From: a bacterium UBA7470
Lineage (GTDB): Bacteria > Pseudomonadota > Gammaproteobacteria > Burkholderiales > Burkholderiaceae_C
Assembly (NCBI GenBank): GCA_002479815.1
Contig: DLPA01000113.1
Span: 1,984-8,329 of the forward strand
Direction: 5' to 3'
DNA: 6,346 nt
A model generated the notes under the pieces. The model saw only the letters and a list, made by a program, of their open reading frames with translations. It did not search any database and was not told the origin of the DNA. Both the position numbers and the translations under genes were made by a program. Positions 1 through 6,249 of the stretch are shown here, in pieces; within the stretch, counting starts at the first letter, position 1; every line of letters begins with the position of its first letter.

Positions 1-1527
1 CGCGTGATTGCGGCTCAGAATGCGTGGCTGTCCAGCGTGAACCAACGCCGTCATCCCGCCTTGGGGCTGACCACCTTGACCGTTTTATTGTTGCGCGGGC
101 ACAGCTATGTGCTGGCCCATGTGGGCGATACCCGTTGTTACGTGTGGCGTGAGGGCCGATGCCAACAACTCACGCACGACCATGTGATGCCACACCCCGA
201 TTTTCAGCATCAATTGCTGCGCAGCGTGGGCAGTGAAGACCATGTGGTGGTGGACTATATGCAGGGCGAATTGTGTCCGGGTGATGTGTTCGTGCTCACC
301 TCTGATGGGGTGCATGGGGTCTTGTCCGCGCAAGTCATGGTGTCTTGTTTGCAGGCCGCATCGTCTGCACGCGACTTGGCCGATGCCTTGGTGGATGCGG
401 CATTTGCCGCCGGTAGTCAAGACAATTTGACGGCCATGGTCGTGCGCGTGGGGCAGTTGCAGGCCCCACAGTGGCCCGATGCCCAGCATGTCATGCAAAC
501 CTTGCCTTTGCCTGCCAGCCTGAAAACAGGGGATGTGGTCGATGGCTGGGTGGTGACGGCCAAGGTGGCCGACAACGAGATCAATCGCTTGTATCAGGTG
601 CGTGATCCCGTCTCACACCGCTTGTATGCCCTCAAAACCCTGCACCCTTCGCGGGGACACGACCGCGACGAGCGTGCGATGCTGGCCCACGAAGCATGGT
701 TGGCCCAGCGTTTGCAACACACGGCGGCGGCGCGGCATCTGGTGCGCTGCCACCCTCAACCCCCCGATGGTCATCTTCAAACCTTGGCCTATGTGGTGTT
801 TGACTGGCACAGTGGCAAAACCTGGCAACAGCACTTGGAACATCGCAAACCCGCTGCGGTCTTGCCTGCTGAGGTGGTGAATTGGTCTTTGCAAGTCTTG
901 AAAGCCTTGGGGCATCTGCACCGCCAAGGCGTGATGCACCGCGACATCAAACCCGCCAATCTGCACTGTGGCGACGACGGCGTGGTGCGGGTGCTGGATT
1001 TGGGCGTGGCCCTCAGTGGCCGAGAACCAGCGTCCATGCGCACGCTGCACGCAGGCACGCCCAGCTACATCAACCCCGAGCAATGGGGCTTTCGCGCGGT
1101 GGGGCCGGGGGGCGCGGCGACCGACAGCGCAGAACCGGCCTTGGCCGACACGGGCAGCGATTTGTATGCCTTGGGCGTGTGCATGTACCAACTGTTGACA
1201 GGGCAATTGCCCTATGGCGAGGTGTTGCCCTATCAAGTGGGGCGGTACCACCGCGATGCCACTCCCTTGCACCGCATCAACCCACAAATTCCCATGTGGT
1301 TGAGTCATGTGGTGCAAAAAGCCGTGGCGCGTGATGAGCGCCAACGCTTTGAAACGGCAGAAGAGTTTGCCTTGGCCTTGGAGCGTGGCGCATCGCGCCC
1401 GCTCACCTTGCCGCCACCTTCGCCCTTGATTCAACGCGACCCCACGGCCCTGTGGAAAATCGCCTTGGGGGTCAGCGCCTTGTTCAATGTCTTGCTGGTG
1501 TTGTGGTTGCTGTTTTTGCCTCGTTGA
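1..1527 (+). CDS. Bifunctional PP2C-type phosphatase / Ser-Thr protein kinase, 5'-truncated by the window
   Basis: The frame is open from base 1, so the true start lies outside the window; residues below count from the GTG at 4. Residues about 20-150 are the C-terminal two thirds of a PP2C-family phosphatase, with metal-binding motifs GDTR (41-44), SDG (100-102) and DNLT (140-143). The N-terminal DGxGG metal motif is missing because it is upstream. Residues about 180-465 are a Hanks-type kinase: ATP lysine K211 (ALK), alpha-C glutamate E230, catalytic HRDIKPAN (312-319), DLG in place of DFG (332-334) and NPE in place of APE (357-359). Residues about 482-505 form one C-terminal membrane segment, so the enzyme is probably anchored with its domains in the cytoplasm. 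Proteins of this architecture sit beside nasA/narK and nirBD in assimilatory nitrate clusters (PA1782 next to nasA in Pseudomonas aeruginosa, from memory). Its exact substrate is unknown. It converges on the transporter with 3 bp between stop codons. Confidence 0.93.
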   Translation, partial: RVIAAQNAWLSSVNQRRHPALGLTTLTVLLLRGHSYVLAHVGDTRCYVWREGRCQQLTHDHVMPHPDFQHQLLRSVGSEDHVVVDYMQGELCPGDVFVLTSDGVHGVLSAQVMVSCLQAASSARDLADALVDAAFAAGSQDNLTAMVVRVGQLQAPQWPDAQHVMQTLPLPASLKTGDVVDGWVVTAKVADNEINRLYQVRDPVSHRLYALKTLHPSRGHDRDERAMLAHEAWLAQRLQHTAAARHLVRCHPQPPDGHLQTLAYVVFDWHSGKTWQQHLEHRKPAAVLPAEVVNWSLQVLKALGHLHRQGVMHRDIKPANLHCGDDGVVRVLDLGVALSGREPASMRTLHAGTPSYINPEQWGFRAVGPGGAATDSAEPALADTGSDLYALGVCMYQLLTGQLPYGEVLPYQVGRYHRDATPLHRINPQIPMWLSHVVQKAVARDERQRFETAEEFALALERGASRPLTLPPPSPLIQRDPTALWKIALGVSALFNVLLVLWLLFLPR

Positions 1528-1530
1528 GCC

Positions 1531-2751
1531 TTAACGCGCGGGGCTGGTGCGGGCGCGGCCTCCTTTTTCGGCCCAAGTGCGTGTCCAGCGCAACTGCATC
1601 ACGCGCAGCATCACCAACATGGCGACGGCAATGGCGGCAAAGGCCACAAACCCCCACAAATAAGTGCCCATGTACTGTTTGCTCAGACCCATGGCATTGG
1701 GAATGAAACCACCGCCCAGTGCGCCGACTTCACCAATCATGGAGCCTGCCACCGCCGTGCTCAAAGGCCAACGCAAGGGCACGAGTTGGAACAGTGCGCC
1801 GTTGCCTGCCCCCATTGCAGCAAAACAGACCATGAACAGCAAGGTGGTGGCTGTCAGCGATTGCTCTGCCAAGCCGCACAGCACCAGCGTGACTGCCACA
1901 GCCACCAGCACGCCAGACAGGGTGTTGATGCCGCCCACACGGTCAGAAATATAGCCACCGACCACACGAACCGCAGACCCCATCAAGGTGGCAAGCATGG
2001 TCAACTGACCGGCTTGAATCTTGGTGACGCCGAATTGATCGTAAAAATAAGTGGGCAAAAAGCTGGACAGGCCAATAAAACCGCCAAAGGTGACGATGTA
2101 AATCAGGCTGAAAGCCCAGCCGTCTTTTTCAAACAGGCAAGCAATGTGCTCGCGGAAGGTTTGGTGTTCGGTGTCGGGGGGTTCTTTGGCAAACACCACC
2201 ATCACAATCATGGGGATGACCATGCAGATGGCTGCTACCCCGTACACCGCTTGCCAGCCGTAGGCGGTTGCCATTGGTGGGGCAAACAGCACCGCCAACA
2301 CCGTACCAGAGTTGCCCGCACCCGCAATGCCCATCGCCAGCCCCTTGTGCTGCGGCGGAAACCAGCCCGACCCCAAGGAGAGCGCCACGCCAAAACTGGC
2401 CCCTGCAATGCCCAACAACACGCCCATTGCCAGCACGTCGTTGTAACTTGTGATGAAAAAATAACCCCACAACAGGGCCAATAAAATCAAACCCATTTCG
2501 GTGAGGGCAGCATTTTTACGGCCGATGTATTGGGCCAGAATACCCAAGGGAAACCGCATGAATGCACCTGCCAAAATCGGCACAGAAATCATGAACCCTT
2601 TTTGCGCAGCAGTGAGTTGAAACGCCTCGCTGATGAAGGGAGCCATCGCCCCATTCAACACCCAAACGGCAAAACAAAAATCAAAGTACAAAAAAGAGGC
2701 GAACAATGTCGGTGCATGACCCGACTTCAAAAAGGTGCGAAACCCCGCCAT
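1531..2751 (-). CDS. Nitrate/nitrite MFS transporter (NarK/NasA family)
   Basis: This is a 406-residue inner-membrane permease of the nitrate/nitrite porter family with about 12 hydrophobic segments, the usual length for the short NarK/NasA type. Family hallmarks are all visible: the helix-2 arginine in AGAFMRFPLG (R66), nitrate signature 1 AGAGNSG (143-149), the helix-8 arginine in GSAVRVVGGYISDR (R262), and nitrate signature 2 GAGNGALFQLVP (314-325). The two arginines are the anion-coordinating pair known from E. coli NarK. The ATG at 2751 is chosen because AAGGA (2760-2764) sits 8 nt upstream. A sigma-54-type promoter at 2795-2810 would give a leader of about 34 nt. The gene lies downstream of, and on the same strand as, the sensor/CheY/CheX genes, with a 131-bp gap that carries its own promoter. 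Uptake for assimilation is the likely role given the PP2C/kinase neighbour and nitrogen-type promoter, but respiratory nitrate/nitrite exchange cannot be excluded. Confidence 0.95.
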   Translation of the reverse strand: MAGFRTFLKSGHAPTLFASFLYFDFCFAVWVLNGAMAPFISEAFQLTAAQKGFMISVPILAGAFMRFPLGILAQYIGRKNAALTEMGLILLALLWGYFFITSYNDVLAMGVLLGIAGASFGVALSLGSGWFPPQHKGLAMGIAGAGNSGTVLAVLFAPPMATAYGWQAVYGVAAICMVIPMIVMVVFAKEPPDTEHQTFREHIACLFEKDGWAFSLIYIVTFGGFIGLSSFLPTYFYDQFGVTKIQAGQLTMLATLMGSAVRVVGGYISDRVGGINTLSGVLVAVAVTLVLCGLAEQSLTATTLLFMVCFAAMGAGNGALFQLVPLRWPLSTAVAGSMIGEVGALGGGFIPNAMGLSKQYMGTYLWGFVAFAAIAVAMLVMLRVMQLRWTRTWAEKGGRARTSPAR

Positions 2752-2759
2752 AGCGCAAA

Positions 2760-2764
2760 TCCTT
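2760..2764 (-). promoter_or_regulatory. Ribosome binding site of the nitrate transporter
   Basis: AAGGA on the minus strand, 8 nt before the ATG at 2751. It fixes the start of the transporter. Confidence 0.7.
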
Positions 2765-2794
2765 CAGATAAAAATAGGGAATTGCACCAATAAC

Positions 2795-2810
2795 AGCAAA
2801 ATACGTGCCC
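2795..2810 (-). promoter_or_regulatory. Sigma-54 (-24/-12) promoter of the nitrate transporter gene
   Basis: Read on the minus strand the site is GGGCACGTATTTTGCT. It matches the consensus TGGCACG-N4-TTGCW at every defined base except the first T. The invariant GG and GC are separated by exactly 10 bp, as sigma-54 RNA polymerase requires. Counting from the -12 C, transcription would start near 2784, leaving about 33 nt before the ATG at 2751 with the ribosome binding site correctly inside the leader. This suggests RpoN and an enhancer-binding activator (NtrC-like or nitrate-specific) drive the transporter separately from the upstream genes. Read by eye; no score was computed. Confidence 0.72.
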
Positions 2811-2821
2811 AGTATTGGGGA

Positions 2822-2838
2822 TGTACACGAACTGTGCA
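2822..2838. promoter_or_regulatory. NtrC-like 17-bp dyad upstream of the transporter promoter
   Basis: On the minus strand this reads TGCACAGTTCGTGTACA, a 6-5-6 inverted repeat with one arm mismatch. The layout TGCAC-N7-GTGCA is that of NtrC sites; here the second arm is GTACA, one base off. The centre is near -46 relative to the predicted start, closer than usual for an enhancer, so an NtrC role is only a suggestion. It abuts the next dyad at 2839-2857. Confidence 0.35.
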
Positions 2839-2857
2839 GCATTAACGCGTTTGATGC
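2839..2857. promoter_or_regulatory. 19-bp inverted repeat upstream of the transporter promoter (possible activator site)
   Basis: On the minus strand this reads GCATCAAACGCGTTAATGC: 7-bp arms GCATCAA and TTAATGC around a 5-bp centre, with one mismatch between arms. Its centre lies about 64 bp upstream of the predicted sigma-54 start. That distance is nearly the same as for the dyad upstream of the sensor gene, but the sequences differ. The binding protein is unknown. Confidence 0.35.
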
Positions 2858-2882
2858 GCCCATGGTGGGCGGGCAGAACGGT

Positions 2883-3341
2883 TTAAGCCCTGCGTTCCAA
2901 GTCCACACAGACCAAAGCGGGGTGATGGTTCCAGCGGAAGGTGATGATGAAGGGGCGGGCGCGAATGCGGGCGACCATGCCCTGTGCGCCTTTGAGTTTG
3001 ACGGGCACCGAAATGTCCAACTCAGCACCAAATACTTTGCGGGCATTGCCAGCCAAGGTGTTGGCGACTTCGCCCACGGCATCCAGCAAGTGGGGGTCGC
3101 TGACATTGTGTTCGTGTTGCAGCACCAGCAGCTCGCGCAACATGGCTTGGGGCATGGAGACCATCAAGTGCCCAGTAAATCCGCCCGAAAAGCTGATGAG
3201 GCCGTTGTACTCGTAGCCTTGCAAGGTGGGATCACCCAAAAACGCCGACGTGACGTCGGGGGATTGCCGAGTCGTGGTTGTGAGGTAATGTTTGACGGCA
3301 TCGACAAACAAGTGCAAATCGTCTTCAAGTAAGGCAGGCAT
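2883..3341 (-). CDS. CheX-like CheY-P phosphatase
   Basis: This 152-residue soluble protein fits the CheX family (about 150 residues), which removes the phosphoryl group from CheY-type receivers. The diagnostic stretch is DAVGEVANTLAGNARK (about 87-102). In it, E91 and N94 match the catalytic Glu-x-x-Asn pair that CheX and CheC/FliY enzymes use to attack phospho-aspartate. The segment YNGLISFSGGFTGHLMVSMP (about 45-64) matches the strand that precedes it in CheX. The ATG at 3341 has AGGA 9 nt upstream (3351-3354). It follows the receiver gene by only 19 bp on the same strand, so the two are almost certainly co-transcribed and the receiver is its natural substrate. As part of a nitrate-linked set it would act as the signal-termination arm. 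It could instead be a CheX-like domain without phosphatase activity, but both key residues are kept. Confidence 0.85.
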   Translation of the reverse strand: MPALLEDDLHLFVDAVKHYLTTTTRQSPDVTSAFLGDPTLQGYEYNGLISFSGGFTGHLMVSMPQAMLRELLVLQHEHNVSDPHLLDAVGEVANTLAGNARKVFGAELDISVPVKLKGAQGMVARIRARPFIITFRWNHHPALVCVDLERRA

Positions 3342-3360
3342 AGACAGAAATCCTAAAAGA

Positions 3361-3732
3361 TCAATTCAAATCAGCGACATCTAACAAGGCCATTTTGAGT
3401 TCGTCATCGGTGAAGGGCTTGTTTAAAAAGCCGCGTGCGCCCAGTTTCAGGGCGGCAATGGCGGTGGATTTATCGTTCAAGGCGCTCACCACCAAGATGT
3501 TGGGCGGTGGTTGCAGCTTCATCAGCTCGCGTATCGTTCCGATGCCGTCGAGTTCAGGCATGGTCAAGTCCATCGTTACCACTTGTGGCTTGAACTGTTG
3601 GGCGAGTTTGACGGCTTCCAAGCCATTGCGGGCCATGCCGACAATCTGCATGAGTCTGAGTGGTGAGGATTCCACCACTTTGGCGATGCGGGTACGAATC
3701 AGGCTGGAGTCATCGACGATCAAAAGTTTCAT
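3361..3732 (-). CDS. Stand-alone CheY-like response regulator receiver
   Basis: This 123-residue protein is a single receiver domain with no DNA-binding, RNA-binding (ANTAR) or enzymatic output. The active site is complete: acidic pair D7/D8, phospho-acceptor D55 in TMDLTMPELDG, the switch serine S83 in VVSALND, and K105 in FLNKPF. The ATG at 3732 is preceded by AAAGGG about 9 nt away. The gene lies 62 bp downstream of the CheA-like sensor and 19 bp upstream of cheX, all on one strand, so it is the likely phosphate acceptor from the sensor's Hpt histidine and the likely substrate of the CheX protein. Without an output domain it must act by protein contact. Candidate targets are the flagellar switch, another regulator, or a nitrate-metabolism protein; the sequence does not say which. 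Confidence 0.93.
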   Translation of the reverse strand: MKLLIVDDSSLIRTRIAKVVESSPLRLMQIVGMARNGLEAVKLAQQFKPQVVTMDLTMPELDGIGTIRELMKLQPPPNILVVSALNDKSTAIAALKLGARGFLNKPFTDDELKMALLDVADLN

Positions 3733-3794
3733 GGGACGACACCCTTTCCAACAAAAAAGTTCAACTCAACGAGAGAGCAAGAGAGGCTGAACGC

Positions 3795-5921
3795 CTAGGC
3801 CACGGACACCAAGAACTCGGTTCCTAAACCAGAGGCGGTCTGTACCCGTATCTGACCGCCCAGCTCGCGGACTTGGGCATACACCGCATCCAGCCCCACG
3901 CCTCGGCCTGCGTGTGCGCTGACTTCTTCGGCGGTGGAAAAGCCGGGTTTGAAAATATGGCTGGCAATTTGGCGCTCGGACAAGTGCTCTAACTGCTCGG
4001 GGGTGTACCACCCCAATGTCAACAATTGGGCTTTGATGCGGGCGGTATTTAAGCCAGCACCGTCGTCCCGCACTTTCAACTCTGCCCCCCCTGAGGGCAG
4101 CAAACGCAGTTGCACCCCCACGTGGCCCTGCGGGGGTTTGCCGGTGGCTTGCCGGCGGGCGGGGGGTTCTACGCCATGCGCCACGGCATTTCGTATCAAC
4201 TGAATGGCCATATCTTCAAGCTGTTGGCGCAGGTGTGGCGCGGGGGCCGGTACGGCTTGGCTTTCGTCCCACTCCAGTTGCACCGTGGTCGTGACTTCTT
4301 TACCCTGTGCCTGTGCGACGTTGTGCGCTAACGCTGCAAATCGGTGCACAGGTACCGCCGCTGGCTCGGTGGGAGTCGAGCTTGACAGACTCGGCGTCAA
4401 CTGTCGCAAGATGCTGACTTTTTCAAGCAACTGATCGAGGGGCAGTGGCAACTTCAGCAAGGCCTCGGCGTTGAGGTGCTGCGTCTGATACAGCTGCTGC
4501 AAGCGGTCCTCAAAGCTGTGCGCCATGTGAGCCAACACCTCTAAATCCAGCGTGCTGGCCTCACCTTTGAAGGTGTGGATGAGACGGAATACTTTGTCGA
4601 TGATTTTGCGCAAGTGGGCTTCACTGGTGGTATCGCTGACGCTGCGAAGCAAATCATTCACCTGCAAGAGTTGGCTTTCGGCACGCTCAATGAAGGCCCG
4701 TAATACGCTGGCATTGGTTTTCAGTGCTTGCACCAAGGTGGTAAATTCTTTGCGGGAGCGGCCCCGCTCTTGTTCAATCTGGTGCTCTAGGGCCACGCGC
4801 TGTGAAATGTCTTGCACCGTCACCAGCAGATGCCGCACTTGACCCCCACGCACCACGCGGTTGAAGGAAAAAGACAAATGACGTGGCTCTTGTATGCCCA
4901 AAGGATTGGTGAATTTGATTGCTACGCCGGACAGGGGGTTGATGCTTTGGACGAGGCTGTCTTTGACGTGCGGTGTGAACAACAACTCGATGTAGGCTCG
5001 CGCGTCCGCCAAGTCTTTCTCAAACAACAGGGGCGCCAAAATGTGCAGCAAGTGATCCCCAGCCGCCACAGGCCGTCCCAACAAGCGTGGCAAAGAGGCG
5101 GCGATTTGGGTGCCCAAGCTCAAATCGGACTGCACCAAACACAAGCCTTCGCGCACGCTGTCCAAAATCTCTTGGTTTTCGGTGTTGGCGGCCATGATTT
5201 GCTGGTCTGCACGGCGCAAGCTGCTTAAAAATTTGTAGAGGATGTAAGCAAAGTTGAGCAGCGCCAGCAAAATGCCCGCCGCTTGAACCCTGCGCAAATG
5301 GGTCGCGCGCTCGGTCGCATGGGCTTCCAGAGCCGTGGTCAAGTCGTTCATCAGCCCCAAGAGCTTGACGTTGTTGACACGCGCAAAGCTCACGGCAGCG
5401 GCCAATTGCGCTGGCGAAGCTTGTTGGGTCAACACAGGTTGTAAGGCTGTTTGATAAGGAGTCCAAATCTCTGCCGCTTGAGACAGGGCGCTGCGGGCGC
5501 GTTCGCCTTCAGCCGCTTTTAGAAACACCAGCTTGCCATCCCCCCCCGGCACGGTGGCTCCGCCTTGAAAGCCTTTGAAGGTTTGGTCAAACAAGGCCAC
5601 CGCCTTGCTCAACTCCTCTAAGGCGGCTGTGCTGTCTTTGCCGTCGCGCTGTTCAATGTCCAGCGTCAATAAAGCCTTGGTCATGCGCTGCGACAGCATC
5701 CGCTGGCGGCCTGAGAGGTTCACCCCCAAGGCATCTTCTGCAATTTGGAACGAGGTGTAAAAGTTCAGCACCAACACGCCTAAGTCGATCACGATGAACA
5801 AGGTGACGGCGATGATGATGACGCGGTAGCGTTGCCAAAAGCTGGCATCTTCGGCAGCCATGCGCAAGGGGCGACGTGACAGCCCTTTCATGGGGGACTG
5901 GGCGGTGCTCGTGGTGTTCAT
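3795..5921 (-). CDS. CheA-like membrane sensor kinase with PilJ/NarX-type nitrate-sensing domain, Hpt and HATPase
   Basis: This is a 708-residue inner-membrane hybrid kinase, numbered from the ATG at 5921. Order of parts: cytoplasmic tail; membrane segment 1 (about 33-55); periplasmic four-helix PilJ/NarX-like domain (about 57-205) with P-box motif NLSGRQRMLSQRMTK (68-82); membrane segment 2 (about 214-236); PAS-like region (about 246-376); linker; Hpt domain with HTFKGEA, phospho-histidine H449; and a CheA P4-type HATPase with N box RNAVAHG (577-583), G1 DDGAG (619-623), KPGFST (658-663) and G2 GRGVGLD (672-678). The P-box family binds nitrate/nitrite in NarX and nitrate in some chemoreceptors, so nitrate sensing is inferred. 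Unlike CheA it has no CheW-like domain and no clear P2 domain, so sensor and kinase are fused and need no receptor array. The ATG at 5921 is preferred over an in-frame GTG at 5948 because of its strong ribosome binding site and the sigma-54 start near 5959. Confidence 0.9.
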   Translation of the reverse strand: MNTTSTAQSPMKGLSRRPLRMAAEDASFWQRYRVIIIAVTLFIVIDLGVLVLNFYTSFQIAEDALGVNLSGRQRMLSQRMTKALLTLDIEQRDGKDSTAALEELSKAVALFDQTFKGFQGGATVPGGDGKLVFLKAAEGERARSALSQAAEIWTPYQTALQPVLTQQASPAQLAAAVSFARVNNVKLLGLMNDLTTALEAHATERATHLRRVQAAGILLALLNFAYILYKFLSSLRRADQQIMAANTENQEILDSVREGLCLVQSDLSLGTQIAASLPRLLGRPVAAGDHLLHILAPLLFEKDLADARAYIELLFTPHVKDSLVQSINPLSGVAIKFTNPLGIQEPRHLSFSFNRVVRGGQVRHLLVTVQDISQRVALEHQIEQERGRSRKEFTTLVQALKTNASVLRAFIERAESQLLQVNDLLRSVSDTTSEAHLRKIIDKVFRLIHTFKGEASTLDLEVLAHMAHSFEDRLQQLYQTQHLNAEALLKLPLPLDQLLEKVSILRQLTPSLSSSTPTEPAAVPVHRFAALAHNVAQAQGKEVTTTVQLEWDESQAVPAPAPHLRQQLEDMAIQLIRNAVAHGVEPPARRQATGKPPQGHVGVQLRLLPSGGAELKVRDDGAGLNTARIKAQLLTLGWYTPEQLEHLSERQIASHIFKPGFSTAEEVSAHAGRGVGLDAVYAQVRELGGQIRVQTASGLGTEFLVSVA

Positions 5922-5928
5922 GAGGAAG

Positions 5929-5934
5929 CTCCTA
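5929..5934 (-). promoter_or_regulatory. Ribosome binding site that decides the sensor kinase start
   Basis: TAGGAG on the minus strand, 7 nt before the ATG at 5921. The in-frame GTG at 5948, 27 bases further upstream, has no comparable site and would lie only about 11 nt from the predicted transcription start, so the 708-residue form is favoured. Confidence 0.75.
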
Positions 5935-5969
5935 GCAGAGGCGGACACGGGGCGATCCGGTTTTTCCTG

Positions 5970-5985
5970 TGCAAACCCTGTGCCA
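5970..5985 (-). promoter_or_regulatory. Canonical sigma-54 (-24/-12) promoter of the sensor-CheY-CheX operon
   Basis: On the minus strand this reads TGGCACAGGGTTTGCA. It matches the -24 TGGCAC and the -12 TTGCA, with 10 bp between GG and GC, and is preceded by a pyrimidine (T) as in the consensus. Transcription would start near 5959, giving a leader of about 38 nt with the ribosome binding site in place. It implies the operon depends on RpoN plus an ATP-driven enhancer-binding protein, which is not encoded in this window. The similar promoter before the transporter suggests joint control. Confidence 0.82.
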
Positions 5986-6016
5986 ACTAGGACAAAAATG
6001 GAGGGAAAACCCCAGA

Positions 6017-6033
6017 TTCATCAAGGAGATGAA
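6017..6033. promoter_or_regulatory. Perfect 6-5-6 inverted repeat upstream of the sensor promoter (possible activator site)
   Basis: TTCATC-AAGGA-GATGAA is a perfect 17-bp dyad centred about 66 bp upstream of the predicted sigma-54 start and 31 bp above the -24 element. The size and position would suit an enhancer-binding protein or repressor. It abuts the left end of the mobile element at about 6035, so the original upstream region may have been altered. The binding protein is unknown. Confidence 0.4.
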
Positions 6034-6034
6034 A

Positions 6035-6074
6035 ATTGAAAAAGCATAGTAAAAAAAGTGAGCTGCTTACGCAA
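6035..6074 (+). repeat. Left terminal inverted repeat of the MITE-like element
   Basis: The core 6044-6074 is the reverse complement of 6250-6280 with two mismatches (6045 and 6057). The outer ATTGAAAAA matches with one mismatch and one gap. Confidence 0.8.
6046..6074 (-). promoter_or_regulatory. Possible outward sigma-70 promoter in the left repeat, toward the sensor gene
   Basis: Minus strand TTGCGT (6069-6074), 17-bp spacer, TACTAT (6046-6051). The hexamers match the consensus at 3 of 6 and 4 of 6 positions, which is modest. If active it would give sigma-54-independent expression of the sensor operon. Confidence 0.28.
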
Positions 6075-6249
6075 ATATTTAGAGCGATAAAGGAGATTTC
6101 GTGCTTAAAAATAATCTGATTTATTAAAAAATAGGCTCTTGAAGCCATCCGTCATGGTTGCCGGAGTCGTTTTAGAGTGGCAAAAGCTGATTTTTTATAT
6201 TTTTTAGGTTGCTATTGATAATAGAAATGGCTGTAATCCGACGTATTTA

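Noticed and set aside
613..1434. Long open frame on the minus strand opposite the kinase domain
   Set aside because: It is antisense to a clear kinase, is rich in His/Arg/Gln typical of shadow frames in GC-rich DNA, and shows no domain.
1786..2484. 232-codon plus-strand open frame opposite the transporter
   Set aside because: It is antisense to a well-conserved permease, has shadow-frame composition (His/Gln/Gly) and no recognisable motif.
2771..2799. Sigma-70-like promoter TTGCTG-N17-TATTTT (minus) before the transporter
   Set aside because: Its start would fall at or inside the ribosome binding site (about 2764), and the overlapping sigma-54 site fits much better.
2857..2871. Hairpin CGCCCA-TGG-TGGGCG downstream of cheX as a terminator
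   Set aside because: The stem is only 6 bp and no T-run follows on the minus strand.
2805..3332. 175-codon plus-strand open frame opposite cheX
   Set aside because: It mirrors the CheX gene, which has the catalytic residues, a ribosome binding site and operon spacing; the plus-strand frame has none of these.
3733..3794. 62-bp gap between sensor and receiver genes as a separate promoter or terminator
   Set aside because: It contains a T6 run but no stable stem before it, and no -24/-12 or good -35/-10 pair; read-through from the sensor gene is the simpler view.
5922..5948. GTG at 5948 as start of the sensor kinase, adding 9 residues
   Set aside because: No good ribosome binding site, and it would sit about 11 nt from the predicted transcription start. 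The ATG at 5921 has TAGGAG at ideal spacing.
6091..6127. AGGAG followed by an 8-codon GTG frame inside the AT-rich element (leader peptide?)
   Set aside because: Only 5 nt spacing, no regulatory codon pattern and no gene directly downstream on that strand.
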